This document shows positions 43,828 to 53,541 of a DNA stretch of 64,000 bases, piece after piece. How positions within the stretch are numbered: position 1 is the stretch's first letter; every line of letters begins with the position of its first letter. This DNA is from an uncultured Sulfitobacter sp. (GTDB lineage: Bacteria; Pseudomonadota; Alphaproteobacteria; Rhodobacterales; Rhodobacteraceae): NCBI GenBank assembly GCA_913060815.1, contig CAJXSZ010000003.1, positions 166,571 through 230,570 of the forward strand, read 5' to 3'. A program made the position numbers and the translations under genes. The notes under the pieces are model-generated. The model did no database searches. It saw only the letters and a program-made list of their open reading frames with translations, and was not told the origin of the DNA.

Positions 43828-44843
43828 TTGGGGTGCCTTAGACGCGGGTTCGTAACAATCGACACGATATCGGCCACAAGGTTCAGCCCGATATAGACTG
43901 CGGCAAAGATGAGGCCCACTGCCTGCACCACAGGCACATCACGTTTGGCGACATGGTCCACAAGGTATTGGCCCATGCCTGGATAGGCGAAGACCACTTC
44001 TACCACCACAACACCTACGACGAGGTATGCCATGTTGAGCATCACCACGTTCACAATAGGCGCTACGGCATTGGGGAAGGCGTGCTTGCGGATTACGGTC
44101 AGCATGCGCAGGCCCTTAAGCTCAGCCGTCTCGATATAGGCGGATTGCATCACGTTCAGGATCGCGGCGCGGGTCATGCGCATCATGTGCGCGAGAACCA
44201 CGAGGGTGAGGACGATCACGGGTAGGGTGATTGATTTGAGTTTCTGAACCAGTGTCATACTGTCGTTGATCAGCGCCACGGAGGAAAAGCGGAAGTTGCT
44301 AAGCAACCAGCCCTGCACGTCGGGTCCCAGAAAGCTCCAGCTGCCGATCCATAGCGGGAGCTGGATCGCGAGGACGAACATCAGGATGTAGCCGATCATG
44401 AATTCGGGGATCGAAATGGTGGTAAGGGTGATGCCCGAGATGAGCTTGTCAGGCCAGCGGTCCTTATAGCGTACGGCCAGCAGCCCCAGAAAAATCGCCA
44501 GCGGGACCGAGATCACGGCCGCCCAGAAAGCGAGGAACAAGGTGTTCTTAAGCCGCCCGCCAATGCTCTCGGCGATATCACGGCCATTGGTCAGTGCGGT
44601 GCCGAGGTCCCCTTGGAGAATGCCGCCCAGCCATTGGAAATAGCGGGTAACGGGGGGATCGTTCAGGCCCAGCTCTTCGCGCAGATTGGCGAGTGCTTGG
44701 GGCGTGGCGGACTGACCCAGAATCTGTTGTGCGACGTCTCCTGGCAGCATGGTCGTGCCGACAAAGATCAGGATGGACGCAGCGAAAAGCAGCAGGATGC
44801 CCAGCGCTAAGCGCTGGGCAACCAGTTTAATAATGGGATGCAC
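43824..44843 (-). CDS. Peptide-type ABC importer permease (DppB type)
   Basis: A 339-residue permease with about six helices. The family stretches LREELGLNDPPVTRYFQWL (about 54-72) and AELKGLRMLTVIRKHAFPNA (EAA loop, about 239-258) are present. It follows the binding-protein gene by three bases and overlaps the DppC-type gene. Together they form the inner-membrane pore. Confidence 0.93.
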   Translation of the reverse strand: MHPIIKLVAQRLALGILLLFAASILIFVGTTMLPGDVAQQILGQSATPQALANLREELGLNDPPVTRYFQWLGGILQGDLGTALTNGRDIAESIGGRLKNTLFLAFWAAVISVPLAIFLGLLAVRYKDRWPDKLISGITLTTISIPEFMIGYILMFVLAIQLPLWIGSWSFLGPDVQGWLLSNFRFSSVALINDSMTLVQKLKSITLPVIVLTLVVLAHMMRMTRAAILNVMQSAYIETAELKGLRMLTVIRKHAFPNAVAPIVNVVMLNMAYLVVGVVVVEVVFAYPGMGQYLVDHVAKRDVPVVQAVGLIFAAVYIGLNLVADIVSIVTNPRLRHPK

Positions 44844-44846
44844 GGG

Positions 44847-46454
44847 CTATGCCGTCTTCCATGTGTACTTGAAGGATTTCCAGTACATCTGTGGGCCTGA
44901 CGGGTTGCCGACATAACCTTGGACATTGTTGGAGATCGCATCGACGAAGTCGTTGAACATTGGCAGGATCACGCCGCCTTCTTCGTTGAGCATGGCGCTC
45001 ATCTTAGCGTAGATTTCCTTGCGCTTGCCCTCGTCCAGCTCGGAGCGTGCTTCCATCAACATTGCGTCGAATTCGTCACGCTTCCAGCGTGTGTCGTTCC
45101 AGTCGGCGGTAGAGAGGTATGCCGTGGCAAACATCTGGTCCTGCACGGGACGACCGCCCCAGTAGGAGGCGCAGAAGGGCTGCACGTTCCAGACCTCGGA
45201 CCAGTAGCCGTCGTTCGGCTCACGCTTGATCTCGAGCGGAATGCCTGCGGCCTCACAGGACTGCTGGAAGAGCGATGCGGCATCCACCGCACCGGGGAAG
45301 GCGCCATCGGCTACACGCAGCACGATGGGGGAGCCGTCATGGCCGGACTTCTTGTAGTGCTCGGCCGCCTTCTCGAGCGAGAACTCACGCTGTGGCAGGC
45401 TGTCGTCGAACAGCGGGTAGGCTGCGTTGATGGGGGTATCGTTGCCGATGCCGCCGTAGCCCTGAAGGATTTTGTCCACCATTTCCTGACGGTTGATCGC
45501 ATACTTGAGCGCCAGACGCAGGTCGTTGTTGTCAAATGGTGCTGTGTCCACGTGGTTGATGAACACGTAGTGGCCGCGACCAGAGATGTTCTTGACTGTG
45601 AGGTTTGGCGCGCGGTCCAGCAGTTTGGCGATCTTTGGCTCGACGCGGTTGATGGCGTCAACCTGACCGGACTGAAGTGCGGCGGTACGGGCTGTGGCAT
45701 CGTTAAGCACGATCATCTCGATCGTGTCATAATGCGCCACTTCCTCTTGGGAGCCGCCCCAATAATCGTCGCGGCGGGTGGCTACGGCGCGTACGCCGGG
45801 CTCGTATTCGGACATGACATAAGCGCCTGTGCCAATGGCAGCAGTCGGATCGTCAAAGCCACCGTTCGGCTGGATGATCAGGTGATAGTCGGCCATCAGG
45901 AACGGCAGGTCGGCGTTGCCTGTCTCCAGCGTCACAATGAAGTCATTGCCTTCAGTGCGCATGGATTTGATGCCGGTCATAATGCCGAGCGCGCCTGATT
46001 TGGATTCCTCGTTGGAGTGACGCTCCATCGTTTTCATCACATCCTCGGCGGTGACCTGCTCGCCTGTGGAGAAGGTACAGCCCTGACGCACGGTGAAGGT
46101 CCACTCGGAGGCGTCCTCGGAACCTGACCAGCTTTCGGCGACCAGACCGCGCAGCGCGCCGTCTTCGCCGAGCTCGACCAGTGGTTCACCCCAGAAGAAG
46201 CCGATGGCCAGTGGCACGTCGGAAGCCCAGCTTGCAGGATCTTGTGTGTTTGTCGATTCGCCGCCGGAGGAGCCGATGCGGAATGTGCCGCCTGCGACAG
46301 GCTTGGCATGACCGTCAGCAGCAGCAGCGCTCGTCAGCATGGAATTGGCAACCGCGGCTGTAACGCCAAGGGCCGCAGCACGTGCCACGAATTCGCGGCG
46401 GGTCAGCAGACCCTGCTTTACGGCAGAGCTAAGCTCTTTGAGTTGGGTATTCAT
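44847..46454 (-). CDS. Extracellular solute-binding protein, family 5 (peptide/nickel type), TAT-exported
   Basis: A 535-residue periplasmic binding protein. It begins with a twin-arginine signal (TRREFVARAAALGVTAAVA) rather than a Sec signal. The SBP_bac_5 body is recognisable from GGTFRIGSSGG through the DLRLALKYAINRQEMVDKIL segment and ends with an aromatic tail. ATG 46454 follows GGGAG; the frame is open to 46493. It defines the ligand of the importer, likely a peptide or peptide-like compound; the adjacent CocE hydrolase suggests an acylated or amidated molecule, but this is inference. Confidence 0.92.
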   Translation of the reverse strand: MNTQLKELSSAVKQGLLTRREFVARAAALGVTAAVANSMLTSAAAADGHAKPVAGGTFRIGSSGGESTNTQDPASWASDVPLAIGFFWGEPLVELGEDGALRGLVAESWSGSEDASEWTFTVRQGCTFSTGEQVTAEDVMKTMERHSNEESKSGALGIMTGIKSMRTEGNDFIVTLETGNADLPFLMADYHLIIQPNGGFDDPTAAIGTGAYVMSEYEPGVRAVATRRDDYWGGSQEEVAHYDTIEMIVLNDATARTAALQSGQVDAINRVEPKIAKLLDRAPNLTVKNISGRGHYVFINHVDTAPFDNNDLRLALKYAINRQEMVDKILQGYGGIGNDTPINAAYPLFDDSLPQREFSLEKAAEHYKKSGHDGSPIVLRVADGAFPGAVDAASLFQQSCEAAGIPLEIKREPNDGYWSEVWNVQPFCASYWGGRPVQDQMFATAYLSTADWNDTRWKRDEFDAMLMEARSELDEGKRKEIYAKMSAMLNEEGGVILPMFNDFVDAISNNVQGYVGNPSGPQMYWKSFKYTWKTA

Positions 46455-46576
46455 AATGGTGGTCTCCCAGTTGGAATCGCATGTCTTTTGCACGCGCTCT
46501 GATAAAGTGGTGCGTAAGGGTTGCGCATTTAGGGACAGGTCGCAAGGGCTAATACCCGTGTCGTTTTTGCATTATA

Positions 46577-48574
46577 TTACAGGTTGTCACGTGGCACTTG
46601 GTCGTTTTCCTCGCGGGTATAGACAAGCGTGTCGTTTTCCCACGCCTCAATCTTCGCGCTAAGGTGGAAAGTGGTGGCGTCTGACCACATGCGACATTGG
46701 GCGCGGGTCCGCAGGCGTATGTCGCCGCGTTCCAGTTCGTCCTCCCAATCACAGGCACCGCGCGCGCTAAGCGGATCGTCCGGGTGGATGTCCCAGCGCT
46801 CTCGCGCGATGGAGCCGTGGATGAGGCCGTGGTCGCTATCGCGCAGTTTGCCAAAGTCGTCTTCGATGATCAGTGAGTGGATGCCGGTGACCATGTCCAC
46901 CTCTTGGCGGCGGATGTGGTTTTCGGGGCGGATTTCCTCGGTCTGCCACGGGGGCGCAGCGGCAGGCGGCTCGAACGTGACCTCGTCGCCGCCAGCGGTC
47001 GGGCGCTGGGGCAGGGCGATGCTTCCGTGGCTTAGGGAGAGCGTGGCGGCGACAGGTGCGGGCCACAGCAACGGCCAATAAGCGGTAGAGATAGAAATGC
47101 GGGTGCGGTGACCCGCGGGCACGCGGTAGGCGATCTGGTCAAGATCGAGAGTAATATCGGTGCTCTGATCCGGTGTAAGTGGCTCTGGCGTCTCTGAGCT
47201 ATTGCGGTGGCTTAGGTTGAGCACGCCATAGGTAATGCGCGTGGCCGACCCGTCGGGGTGGATGTGGTTAAGGCGGACGGCAATCTGGCCCTGCGGCTGA
47301 TCGCTGGAGAGTTTGAGCGAGAGGCGCGGGCTGCCTACGATGTCCATATCGGCCTCGAGCGGCGCAGAGGTAAAGGTCGTGCTGAGCGCGTCATCGCCGC
47401 GCTGGTCGCCAGCCATCTCGGGGCCGAGCCAGATGGCGCAATACTCGCCCGCCGCCGCACCGCAGTGCGCGGGGGAGGCGACCTGTGCTTCAAGTGGTTG
47501 GGGCGTGGTGGCCAGCGTGCCATCCGTCGCCAGATGCAGGGTTTGCACGGGCAGATGGCTGGTAGCGCCCTCGTCCTCAGCGATCCAGCGGCCCGCACGC
47601 TCGGTATACCATGCGGCGGGGCGCACACCGTCCATGAGGTAAGCGCGGTAATCGGGGTCGTCCTGGACGCCCGTGTCCACGTCCTTGAGCCAACGGTCCC
47701 ACCAGCGCAACGCCTCTTGAAGAAAGCCGATGCGCGGTTCTGGCACAGCGAAATGCGGGTACTTGTGCACCCAAGGGCCGACAATGCCCTTTGCGCCGTC
47801 GAGGTTCTCGACCAATTGCGGCACGGCGTTCTTATATGCATCGCCCCAGCCACCGACGGCGAGAACTTTTGCCTTGAGCTTCGAGTAATCCTCACAGACC
47901 GAGCCGTGCCGCCAATACGCGTCGCGGCGCTGATGGCGCAGCCATGTGGCGGGGAGAAACGGCTCATTCTCCAAGCGCTGGAGCCAGATCTCGCGCCAAT
48001 CCTCGCGCAGGGCAGGGTCGGGCGCGCGGGAGGAATAGCTCCACATGGTCGCCCCCCAGCCGAGGTTCTCGCCCAGCAAGCAGCCGCCTTTGTAATGAAT
48101 GTCGTCGGCAAAGCGATCGACGGTCGAGCATAAGGTAATGACGGCTTTCAGCGCCTCGGGGGCCAGAGCTGCCACTTGGAGGGAGTTGAACCCGCCCCAG
48201 CTGATCCCCATCATGCCGACGCGACCGTTGCACCACGGCTGTGCGGCGGCCCATTCTATCACCTCGACAGCATCGCTCAGTTCTTGAGCGGTGTATTCAT
48301 CCGTCATAACCCCGTGGCTGTCGCCATTGCCGCGCATGTCGACGCGGGCACAGGCATATCCGCGCTGGGCGAAATAGGGATGGGTGAGCGCGTCACGCGC
48401 GCAGGTGCCATCACGTTTGCGGTAGGGCAGGAATTCGAGGATCAGTGGAACGGGGTCCGCCTCGGCATCCTCTGGCCGCCACATGCGGGTCGAGAGACGG
48501 GTGCCGTCAGAGAGAGTAATGGCGAGGTCTTCATCCTCGGTGATCGGGCGCAAATCAGCTGTCATTTTGTTCAT
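46577..48574 (-). CDS. CocE/NonD-type hydrolase (S15 family)
   Basis: A protein of about 665 residues with an alpha/beta-hydrolase domain of the cocaine-esterase/X-Pro dipeptidyl-peptidase type and a C-terminal jelly-roll domain. The nucleophile lies in GISWGGFNS near residue 120; PYRKRDGT and RVDMRGNGDSHG are N-terminal family stretches. There is no signal peptide, so it acts in the cytoplasm. I start at ATG 48574 (ATG 48565 is an alternative); the frame is open to 48721 without family-like sequence. It lies 122 bases upstream of the binding-protein gene on the same strand and probably processes the imported compound. Confidence 0.85.
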   Translation of the reverse strand: MNKMTADLRPITEDEDLAITLSDGTRLSTRMWRPEDAEADPVPLILEFLPYRKRDGTCARDALTHPYFAQRGYACARVDMRGNGDSHGVMTDEYTAQELSDAVEVIEWAAAQPWCNGRVGMMGISWGGFNSLQVAALAPEALKAVITLCSTVDRFADDIHYKGGCLLGENLGWGATMWSYSSRAPDPALREDWREIWLQRLENEPFLPATWLRHQRRDAYWRHGSVCEDYSKLKAKVLAVGGWGDAYKNAVPQLVENLDGAKGIVGPWVHKYPHFAVPEPRIGFLQEALRWWDRWLKDVDTGVQDDPDYRAYLMDGVRPAAWYTERAGRWIAEDEGATSHLPVQTLHLATDGTLATTPQPLEAQVASPAHCGAAAGEYCAIWLGPEMAGDQRGDDALSTTFTSAPLEADMDIVGSPRLSLKLSSDQPQGQIAVRLNHIHPDGSATRITYGVLNLSHRNSSETPEPLTPDQSTDITLDLDQIAYRVPAGHRTRISISTAYWPLLWPAPVAATLSLSHGSIALPQRPTAGGDEVTFEPPAAAPPWQTEEIRPENHIRRQEVDMVTGIHSLIIEDDFGKLRDSDHGLIHGSIARERWDIHPDDPLSARGACDWEDELERGDIRLRTRAQCRMWSDATTFHLSAKIEAWENDTLVYTREENDQVPRDNL

Positions 48575-48905
48575 GTCGGGAGGGTCGGATTCAGCCACAT
48601 GGAAGTCAATGGATATGTGTTTGTGGCAATAATGAGGCAGTTTTCGAAGCTGTGAGCTTACGTGAAAGAATGTAAGGTCAATCAGTCTCCACATATAGGG
48701 GGTCTGTGGCCCTAGACCCACACATGTCGCGGTGGCGCTATTATATAGGGGAGAAAGTTCTGGATTTTCCCAAACACATATGCGTAATGTTCGGTAATAA
48801 AGGTGAAATCATGATCCGCTCGAACGGATCAGGTAGCAGTAAAATAAAAAAATAATGCAAGCGACCTGCAAGAAAGCGGGCGCTAGAGGTAGAGTGAGTA
48901 GTTAC
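48575..48905. other. Divergent control region between the CocE-type gene and the adhesin
   Basis: This 331-base stretch has no gene. It holds a GGGTCT/AGACCC hairpin (48700-48719), an AT-rich TATTATATA at about 48738 that could be a -10 region for the adhesin, and a TGATCCG/CGGATCA hairpin with a 6-base loop (48812-48831). The last is 75 bases before the adhesin start and is followed by an A-rich run, so it probably lies in the adhesin leader. Confidence 0.4.
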
Positions 48906-51900
48906 ATGAATACGATTGATTTCGTTGTCCGAGGAAGTGCGGGCGGCATAGAGCGTGGCACGGTTGCTGCGGACGCAACGAACCAGGTTATCGTTGCGGG
49001 ATCCGGTCAGGAAATCTCGATCAACGCGCGGCAATCGGATTTTGCCAGCCAAATACGCACGGGCGACAGCCTTGTTATCACGCTGAGCGACGGTCGCATG
49101 ATCACCATTGATAACTTCTTTAACGACAGTGGTACGGCGAACCGTTTGTTCCTGTCCGCTGATGGCTACCTCAACGAGGTCAGCTTTGCCGAGATTGGCG
49201 AAGGCAACCTCTACGCCCAGTATGGCCCCACGGCTGAATGGGGCAAGTGGAGCCCGTCAGACGAGCTTATCTTCCTTGGAAATTCCGAGATTGCAGCGGC
49301 GCCGCTCGCCGATGGTGAAGAAGTGTCCATGTTGGGCGCGGGTCTTTTGGGTGCGGGCGGCTTTGGCGGCATTGGCGCAGGTATCGCCGCAACCGGCGCG
49401 GGTCTTGCAGTCGCAGGAGCGGCAGGCGGCGGCGGTGGCGGCAGTGCCTCCACAATTGGCACAGCGGACCCTTATGTAGACGACAGTGAGTCCAACGTCA
49501 CAATCTCAGATGATGACGATGAGACGCTCGTCATCACGGGCGGCGGAGAGCCGGGTGACAATGTCACAGTTACGGTTGGGGACAAGAGCGTCGACACTGT
49601 GATTGACGAGGATGGCAAGTTCGAAGCCGTGTTCGAGGGTGACAACTTTCCTGAGGATGGTGTTTATGACGCCGAGGTTGTTGTAACGGACCCCAGTGGC
49701 GAGGAAACAGAGCTTGAGGGTCCATCCTTCGAGATCGACACTATTGCTCCCGAGATCACCTTTACCCAAGGCACTGAATCTGTCGGGGATTACTTCAACG
49801 GTGAGAGCTTCGCGGACGGCATCACGATCAGCGGCGAAGGCGAGGCGGGCGCCACGCTTGTTGTCACGATCAACGAAGTTTCACGCACCACCACTGTCTC
49901 CGAAGACGGTACGTGGACGGCCACATGGGAAGCAGGTACATTCGAGCCGGGCGAATACACCACAGGTATCACAGCCGTTGCGACCGACAGCTTTGGCAAC
50001 TCCAAATCCTTCAGCGACACGCTGGTCGTGGACACGGTCACAACGGTGACTGTCACGACCACAAGCATCGGCGAAGACGGCACGATCAACGGGGTCGAGC
50101 ACGCAGATGGCGTTGACTTCACGGGCCGCGCCGAAGCAGGCGCTTCTGTCGAAGTTACCATTGGCGAGGTCACACAAACGGTTACTGCGACATCCAGCGG
50201 CAGATGGACTGCGACATTCTCTTCCGAGCAGCTGGCACAGGGCGAGTATACAGGCACCATCTCTGTTGTCTCCACAGACACTTTCGGCAATGTGGGCACG
50301 GCATCGGGCAGCTTTGAAGTTGACACGCTGGTGCGCGATTTTGCCATCACCTCCTCCACGGGCGGTGCGGATAGTGTGATCACGCCAAGCGAGATCGACG
50401 ATCCGCTGGTGGTTTCCGGCACAACCGAGCCTGGCTCGACCGTGTCTGTGACGCTTGGCGATGCGACTGTTCAGGCGGTCGTTGCCGAGGACGGCAGCTG
50501 GACCGCAACTTTCGCATCAGGTTCCGTCGAGGCGGGCAGCTATACCGCGACGATGACAGCCACGGCCACCGATCTGGCGGGCAACGTTGACACGGCAACC
50601 ACATCTGTTCAGGTCGATACCGAAGCGGGTTTGCTTACCATCGACACGACCCCTGTTGAGGGTGACGATATCGTCAACAAGGACGAAGCCAGCGACGGCG
50701 TGGTCATCACGGGCACATCCGATCCAAACGCATTGGTCACTGTTACCCTCGCAGGCGCAAGCCGCGATGTCCGCGCTGACAGCGACGGCAACTGGGAAGC
50801 GCCCTTCGCCGCAGGTGAGGTCGAGGCAGGTGTCTATACCGCCCAGATCACAGCGGTCACGACTGATGAGTACGGCAACACAGCAACCGCAGAAGACAGT
50901 GTTCTGGTTGACACCCGTGTCGATAACCTGAGCATCGATGGCGACAGCGTTGCAGGTGACAACATTATCAGCGCGGCCGAATACGGCGGCACAGTCACTG
51001 TTACAGGCACCACCGAGGCGGGTTCACAATCCGTCATGGTTACAATGGGCGGCGTCACAGTTGCCGCAACGGGTGCAAGCTCTGGCAGCTGGAGTGCAGT
51101 GTTTGATGCAGATGTACTGCCCCGCGGGACAGACACGCATGACATCGACGTCTTGGCCACAGACCGTGCAGGCAACGTGAAGTCGGCAAGTGCCACGGTT
51201 CAGGTTGATACCGAGGTAACACCATTCAACATGACGACCGATCCGGGCGGTGCCGATGATGTCGTAAGCCTTGACGAAGCCGCAGGCGGCATCGTTCTGG
51301 GTGGCGCTGTGGAGGCCGGATCAAAGGTCACCGTTACTTTTGACGGCACTGAGTACGAAGCTGACGTAAACGACAACGCAGGAACATGGTCTTTGACCGT
51401 GCCTGCGGGTGACATCCGCGAAGGTAAGTATCCCGCGCAGATCACTGTTGAAGCCGAAGACCATGTCGGCAACCGCGCCGAGTTTGACGACGTGCTCCAG
51501 ATCGACACAGATGCGCCTGACGGCCCGATTGTGAACCTTGTTCTGGACGGCCGCGACGGTTTCGAAGGCATCCGCGTTGAAACAGCCATGGAAGGCGGCG
51601 TGAATGCAGGCGAAACGATAAGCGTTCAGGAAGTCGCTGCAAACGGTCAAGTGTCGGATGTTGACGGAACGGCAACGCCGCTTAGCTCGAACACACTGTT
51701 CGAGTTTGACAACGAAGTGCCAGATGGCTCTGATTTGATCGTGAACGCGACCGACACCGCTGGCAACACTTCCGGCACCTATCTGGCGCTGGACGGTGAG
51801 GACGGGAACAGCGCGATTGACCTGACCAATGTGGCGCTGGGCGAGTTCCAGATTGAAACGCTCGATCTTGACTGGGCCGAAGCGGCAAGTGTGACAATTG

Positions 51901-52109
51901 ACGAGGCCAGCCTGCTGGCGCTGTCGACGAACTCCAACACCTTGACCATTCGCGGCTCTTCCGAGGATGAACTGGTGATCGAGGGTGGGGCAGCCGACGG
52001 CACACGCACCGTGGATGGCGAAACGTTCAACGTCTACAACGTTGGCTCCGAGGGTACGTTGCTGGTGGATATGGATATCCCCGACGACAACATCACGCTC
52101 ACCATCTGA
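48906..52109 (+). CDS. Large secreted adhesin with Ig-like repeats (type I secretion substrate)
   Basis: A 1067-residue, very acidic surface protein. Residues about 1-135 resemble the BapA-type prefix domain (SLVITLSDGRMITIDNFF). Residues about 142-180 are a hydrophobic Gly/Ala stretch that could be a linker or retention part. About seven Ig-like repeats of roughly 98 residues fill 199-867, each ending near VDT, and a unique 200-residue tail follows, ending DNITLTI. There is no Sec signal and no GGxGxD calcium repeat; the C-terminal tail probably carries the type I secretion signal. The start is ATG 48906; the frame is open to 48855. Genes for all three exporter parts follow on the same strand. 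Confidence 0.85.
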   Translation: MNTIDFVVRGSAGGIERGTVAADATNQVIVAGSGQEISINARQSDFASQIRTGDSLVITLSDGRMITIDNFFNDSGTANRLFLSADGYLNEVSFAEIGEGNLYAQYGPTAEWGKWSPSDELIFLGNSEIAAAPLADGEEVSMLGAGLLGAGGFGGIGAGIAATGAGLAVAGAAGGGGGGSASTIGTADPYVDDSESNVTISDDDDETLVITGGGEPGDNVTVTVGDKSVDTVIDEDGKFEAVFEGDNFPEDGVYDAEVVVTDPSGEETELEGPSFEIDTIAPEITFTQGTESVGDYFNGESFADGITISGEGEAGATLVVTINEVSRTTTVSEDGTWTATWEAGTFEPGEYTTGITAVATDSFGNSKSFSDTLVVDTVTTVTVTTTSIGEDGTINGVEHADGVDFTGRAEAGASVEVTIGEVTQTVTATSSGRWTATFSSEQLAQGEYTGTISVVSTDTFGNVGTASGSFEVDTLVRDFAITSSTGGADSVITPSEIDDPLVVSGTTEPGSTVSVTLGDATVQAVVAEDGSWTATFASGSVEAGSYTATMTATATDLAGNVDTATTSVQVDTEAGLLTIDTTPVEGDDIVNKDEASDGVVITGTSDPNALVTVTLAGASRDVRADSDGNWEAPFAAGEVEAGVYTAQITAVTTDEYGNTATAEDSVLVDTRVDNLSIDGDSVAGDNIISAAEYGGTVTVTGTTEAGSQSVMVTMGGVTVAATGASSGSWSAVFDADVLPRGTDTHDIDVLATDRAGNVKSASATVQVDTEVTPFNMTTDPGGADDVVSLDEAAGGIVLGGAVEAGSKVTVTFDGTEYEADVNDNAGTWSLTVPAGDIREGKYPAQITVEAEDHVGNRAEFDDVLQIDTDAPDGPIVNLVLDGRDGFEGIRVETAMEGGVNAGETISVQEVAANGQVSDVDGTATPLSSNTLFEFDNEVPDGSDLIVNATDTAGNTSGTYLALDGEDGNSAIDLTNVALGEFQIETLDLDWAEAASVTIDEASLLALSTNSNTLTIRGSSEDELVIEGGAADGTRTVDGETFNVYNVGSEGTLLVDMDIPDDNITLTI
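49495..51508 (+). repeat. Tandem Ig-like domain repeats inside the adhesin gene
   Basis: Seven units with boundaries near 49744, 50037, 50330, 50622, 50918 and 51212; the first is shorter, the others about 294 bases each. Units share GxAEAGxxVxVT near the start, GxWTATF in the middle and ATDxxGNxxTA before VDT. The units have clearly diverged at DNA level, so they are old and not prone to simple slippage. Confidence 0.75.
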
Positions 52110-52128
52110 GCGCTCTAACGATAAAAAC

Positions 52129-52161
52129 GGGATGCGGCGGGGCCAAATCATCGCCGCACCC
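52129..52161 (+). terminator. Strong hairpin between the adhesin and its exporter genes
   Basis: GGG-A-TGCGGCG (52129-52139) pairs with CGCCGCA-CCC (52152-52161): ten G/C-rich pairs with one mismatch around a 12-base loop. It lies 19 bases after the adhesin stop and is followed by AT-rich sequence but no pure U-run. It may stop part of the transcription, so the adhesin is made in excess over the exporter. Confidence 0.6.
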
Positions 52162-52215
52162 GACAGGCTAAGAATATAATAATAAATATAAATATCGGCA
52201 CGTTAAGGGCAGGAT

Positions 52216-53541
52216 ATGGGGCAGTTTCGAGTAAAAGCGGCAATGATAGTGTGTTCAAGCGCTGTCATGCTTGCAGGGTGTATGTCGGATATAGGCGGCA
52301 ATGCGAACGGCGAGGACGTCGTCGCGATGCAAAGCACGGGGGGCAACATAACCCCTTCCAAGCCAACGCATTCCGAAAAGATAAACGCGCAAAGCGAGAT
52401 CATTCAGGGTCTTATCGCGCGCCGTTCCGTTCTGCCTGCGGGCAGTCCGTTCAGCCATGTTGCCACCGCCGTATTGGCGGCCAATTCGCGCAGCGCCGAG
52501 AGCGAATTGCGAGCCGCACAATTGCGCGCCCGCGCGGCTTCCAAAAACTGGCTCCCCCAGATCGGGCCGAATATCAGCCTCAATTCATTGGGCTCGATTG
52601 TGGCTAATCTGGTGGTTGAGCAGGTCTTGTTCGACAATGGCCGCAAGAAGGGTGAACGCGAGTTTGCCGTGGCCGATGTCGAGGTCGCCGCTGTGGCACT
52701 CGCCACCGACACAAATGCCCGCGTGCGCACGGGGCTGGAGCTTTACATCACCGCCGTTGAGGCGCGCGAGAAGCTGGCACTGGCCAGCAAAAGCGCCAAG
52801 GATGTGGGCCATTTCGAATGGGTCATGCAACAGCGCGTGCAGGGCGGTGTCTCGGACAGTTCCGACCTGAACGTGCTGCGCCAAAAGCTATTGGAAATCC
52901 GCGCCAGCCAGTCGGCCTCATCGGAGGCTGCGGCCACCGCGATTGCAGAGTTGAATGCCATGGCGATTGGCGATTTGAGTGCCGTGCGCGGCCTCTCGCA
53001 TTTGCCCGTCAACGCAAACAGTGCCCAGCCGCTGAGTGTGACACAGACAGAGGCGGAGAAGATCCGTGCGATTGCCGCCGCCAAGGTGGACCGTGCAAGC
53101 CAGCTTCCGGGTTTGAGTGCAACAGGCACCATCGGAGAAAACAGTGGTGGTGGTCTGACGGTCAAGGCCGACAGCCTGCTTGGGCTGGGCACCGGCGACC
53201 GTCTGCGTGCGATCGAAGCGACCAAAGAGGCCGCAGGCCGCCGTGTTGCTCAAGCGACCGAAGATGCAAACCGACAACTGCGCAAGCTGGAAGGTGAGAT
53301 CGCCGCCAAGGAGCGACAGGCATCCGAGGCTGCAGCCCTCACCGCACAAGCCAAGAAGAACCTTGATCTGTTCCAAGCCCAATATGACGCGGGCCAGCGA
53401 CAAGTGATGGATGTGGTCGGTGTCTACGAGACATTCGCGCGCCAGCAAGAAAACGAAGTTTCCCTGAAATATGATGCTGTCCGCTTGCGGGTGGCCATGG
53501 CCGACCTTCTGGGCGTTCTGGCCGATGGATCCGCGATATGA
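52216..53541 (+). CDS. TolC-like outer-membrane protein of the type I exporter, lipoprotein
   Basis: A 441-residue outer-membrane efflux protein. It begins with a lipoprotein signal; the lipobox is LAGC with Cys22. Two long helical TolC repeats with Ala-rich coiled-coil sequence follow (about 80-260 and 280-430; AQYDAGQRQVMDVVGVYETFARQQ in the second). It would form the exit duct for the adhesin. It overlaps the ABC exporter gene by four bases. Confidence 0.87.
   Translation: MGQFRVKAAMIVCSSAVMLAGCMSDIGGNANGEDVVAMQSTGGNITPSKPTHSEKINAQSEIIQGLIARRSVLPAGSPFSHVATAVLAANSRSAESELRAAQLRARAASKNWLPQIGPNISLNSLGSIVANLVVEQVLFDNGRKKGEREFAVADVEVAAVALATDTNARVRTGLELYITAVEAREKLALASKSAKDVGHFEWVMQQRVQGGVSDSSDLNVLRQKLLEIRASQSASSEAAATAIAELNAMAIGDLSAVRGLSHLPVNANSAQPLSVTQTEAEKIRAIAAAKVDRASQLPGLSATGTIGENSGGGLTVKADSLLGLGTGDRLRAIEATKEAAGRRVAQATEDANRQLRKLEGEIAAKERQASEAAALTAQAKKNLDLFQAQYDAGQRQVMDVVGVYETFARQQENEVSLKYDAVRLRVAMADLLGVLADGSAI

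Noticed and set aside
44919..45998. A 359-codon plus-strand open frame
   Set aside because: It is antisense to the solute-binding protein gene, with no recognisable domain.
49410..49440. Possible LapG-type cleavage site in the adhesin (AGAAGG)
   Set aside because: The known site pattern as I recall it needs T, A or P before the AA pair; here it is G, and no LapG gene is present in the window.
49495..51508. Tandem repeats considered as CRISPR or satellite DNA
   Set aside because: The units are in frame, about 294 bases long and diverged, encoding Ig-like protein domains.
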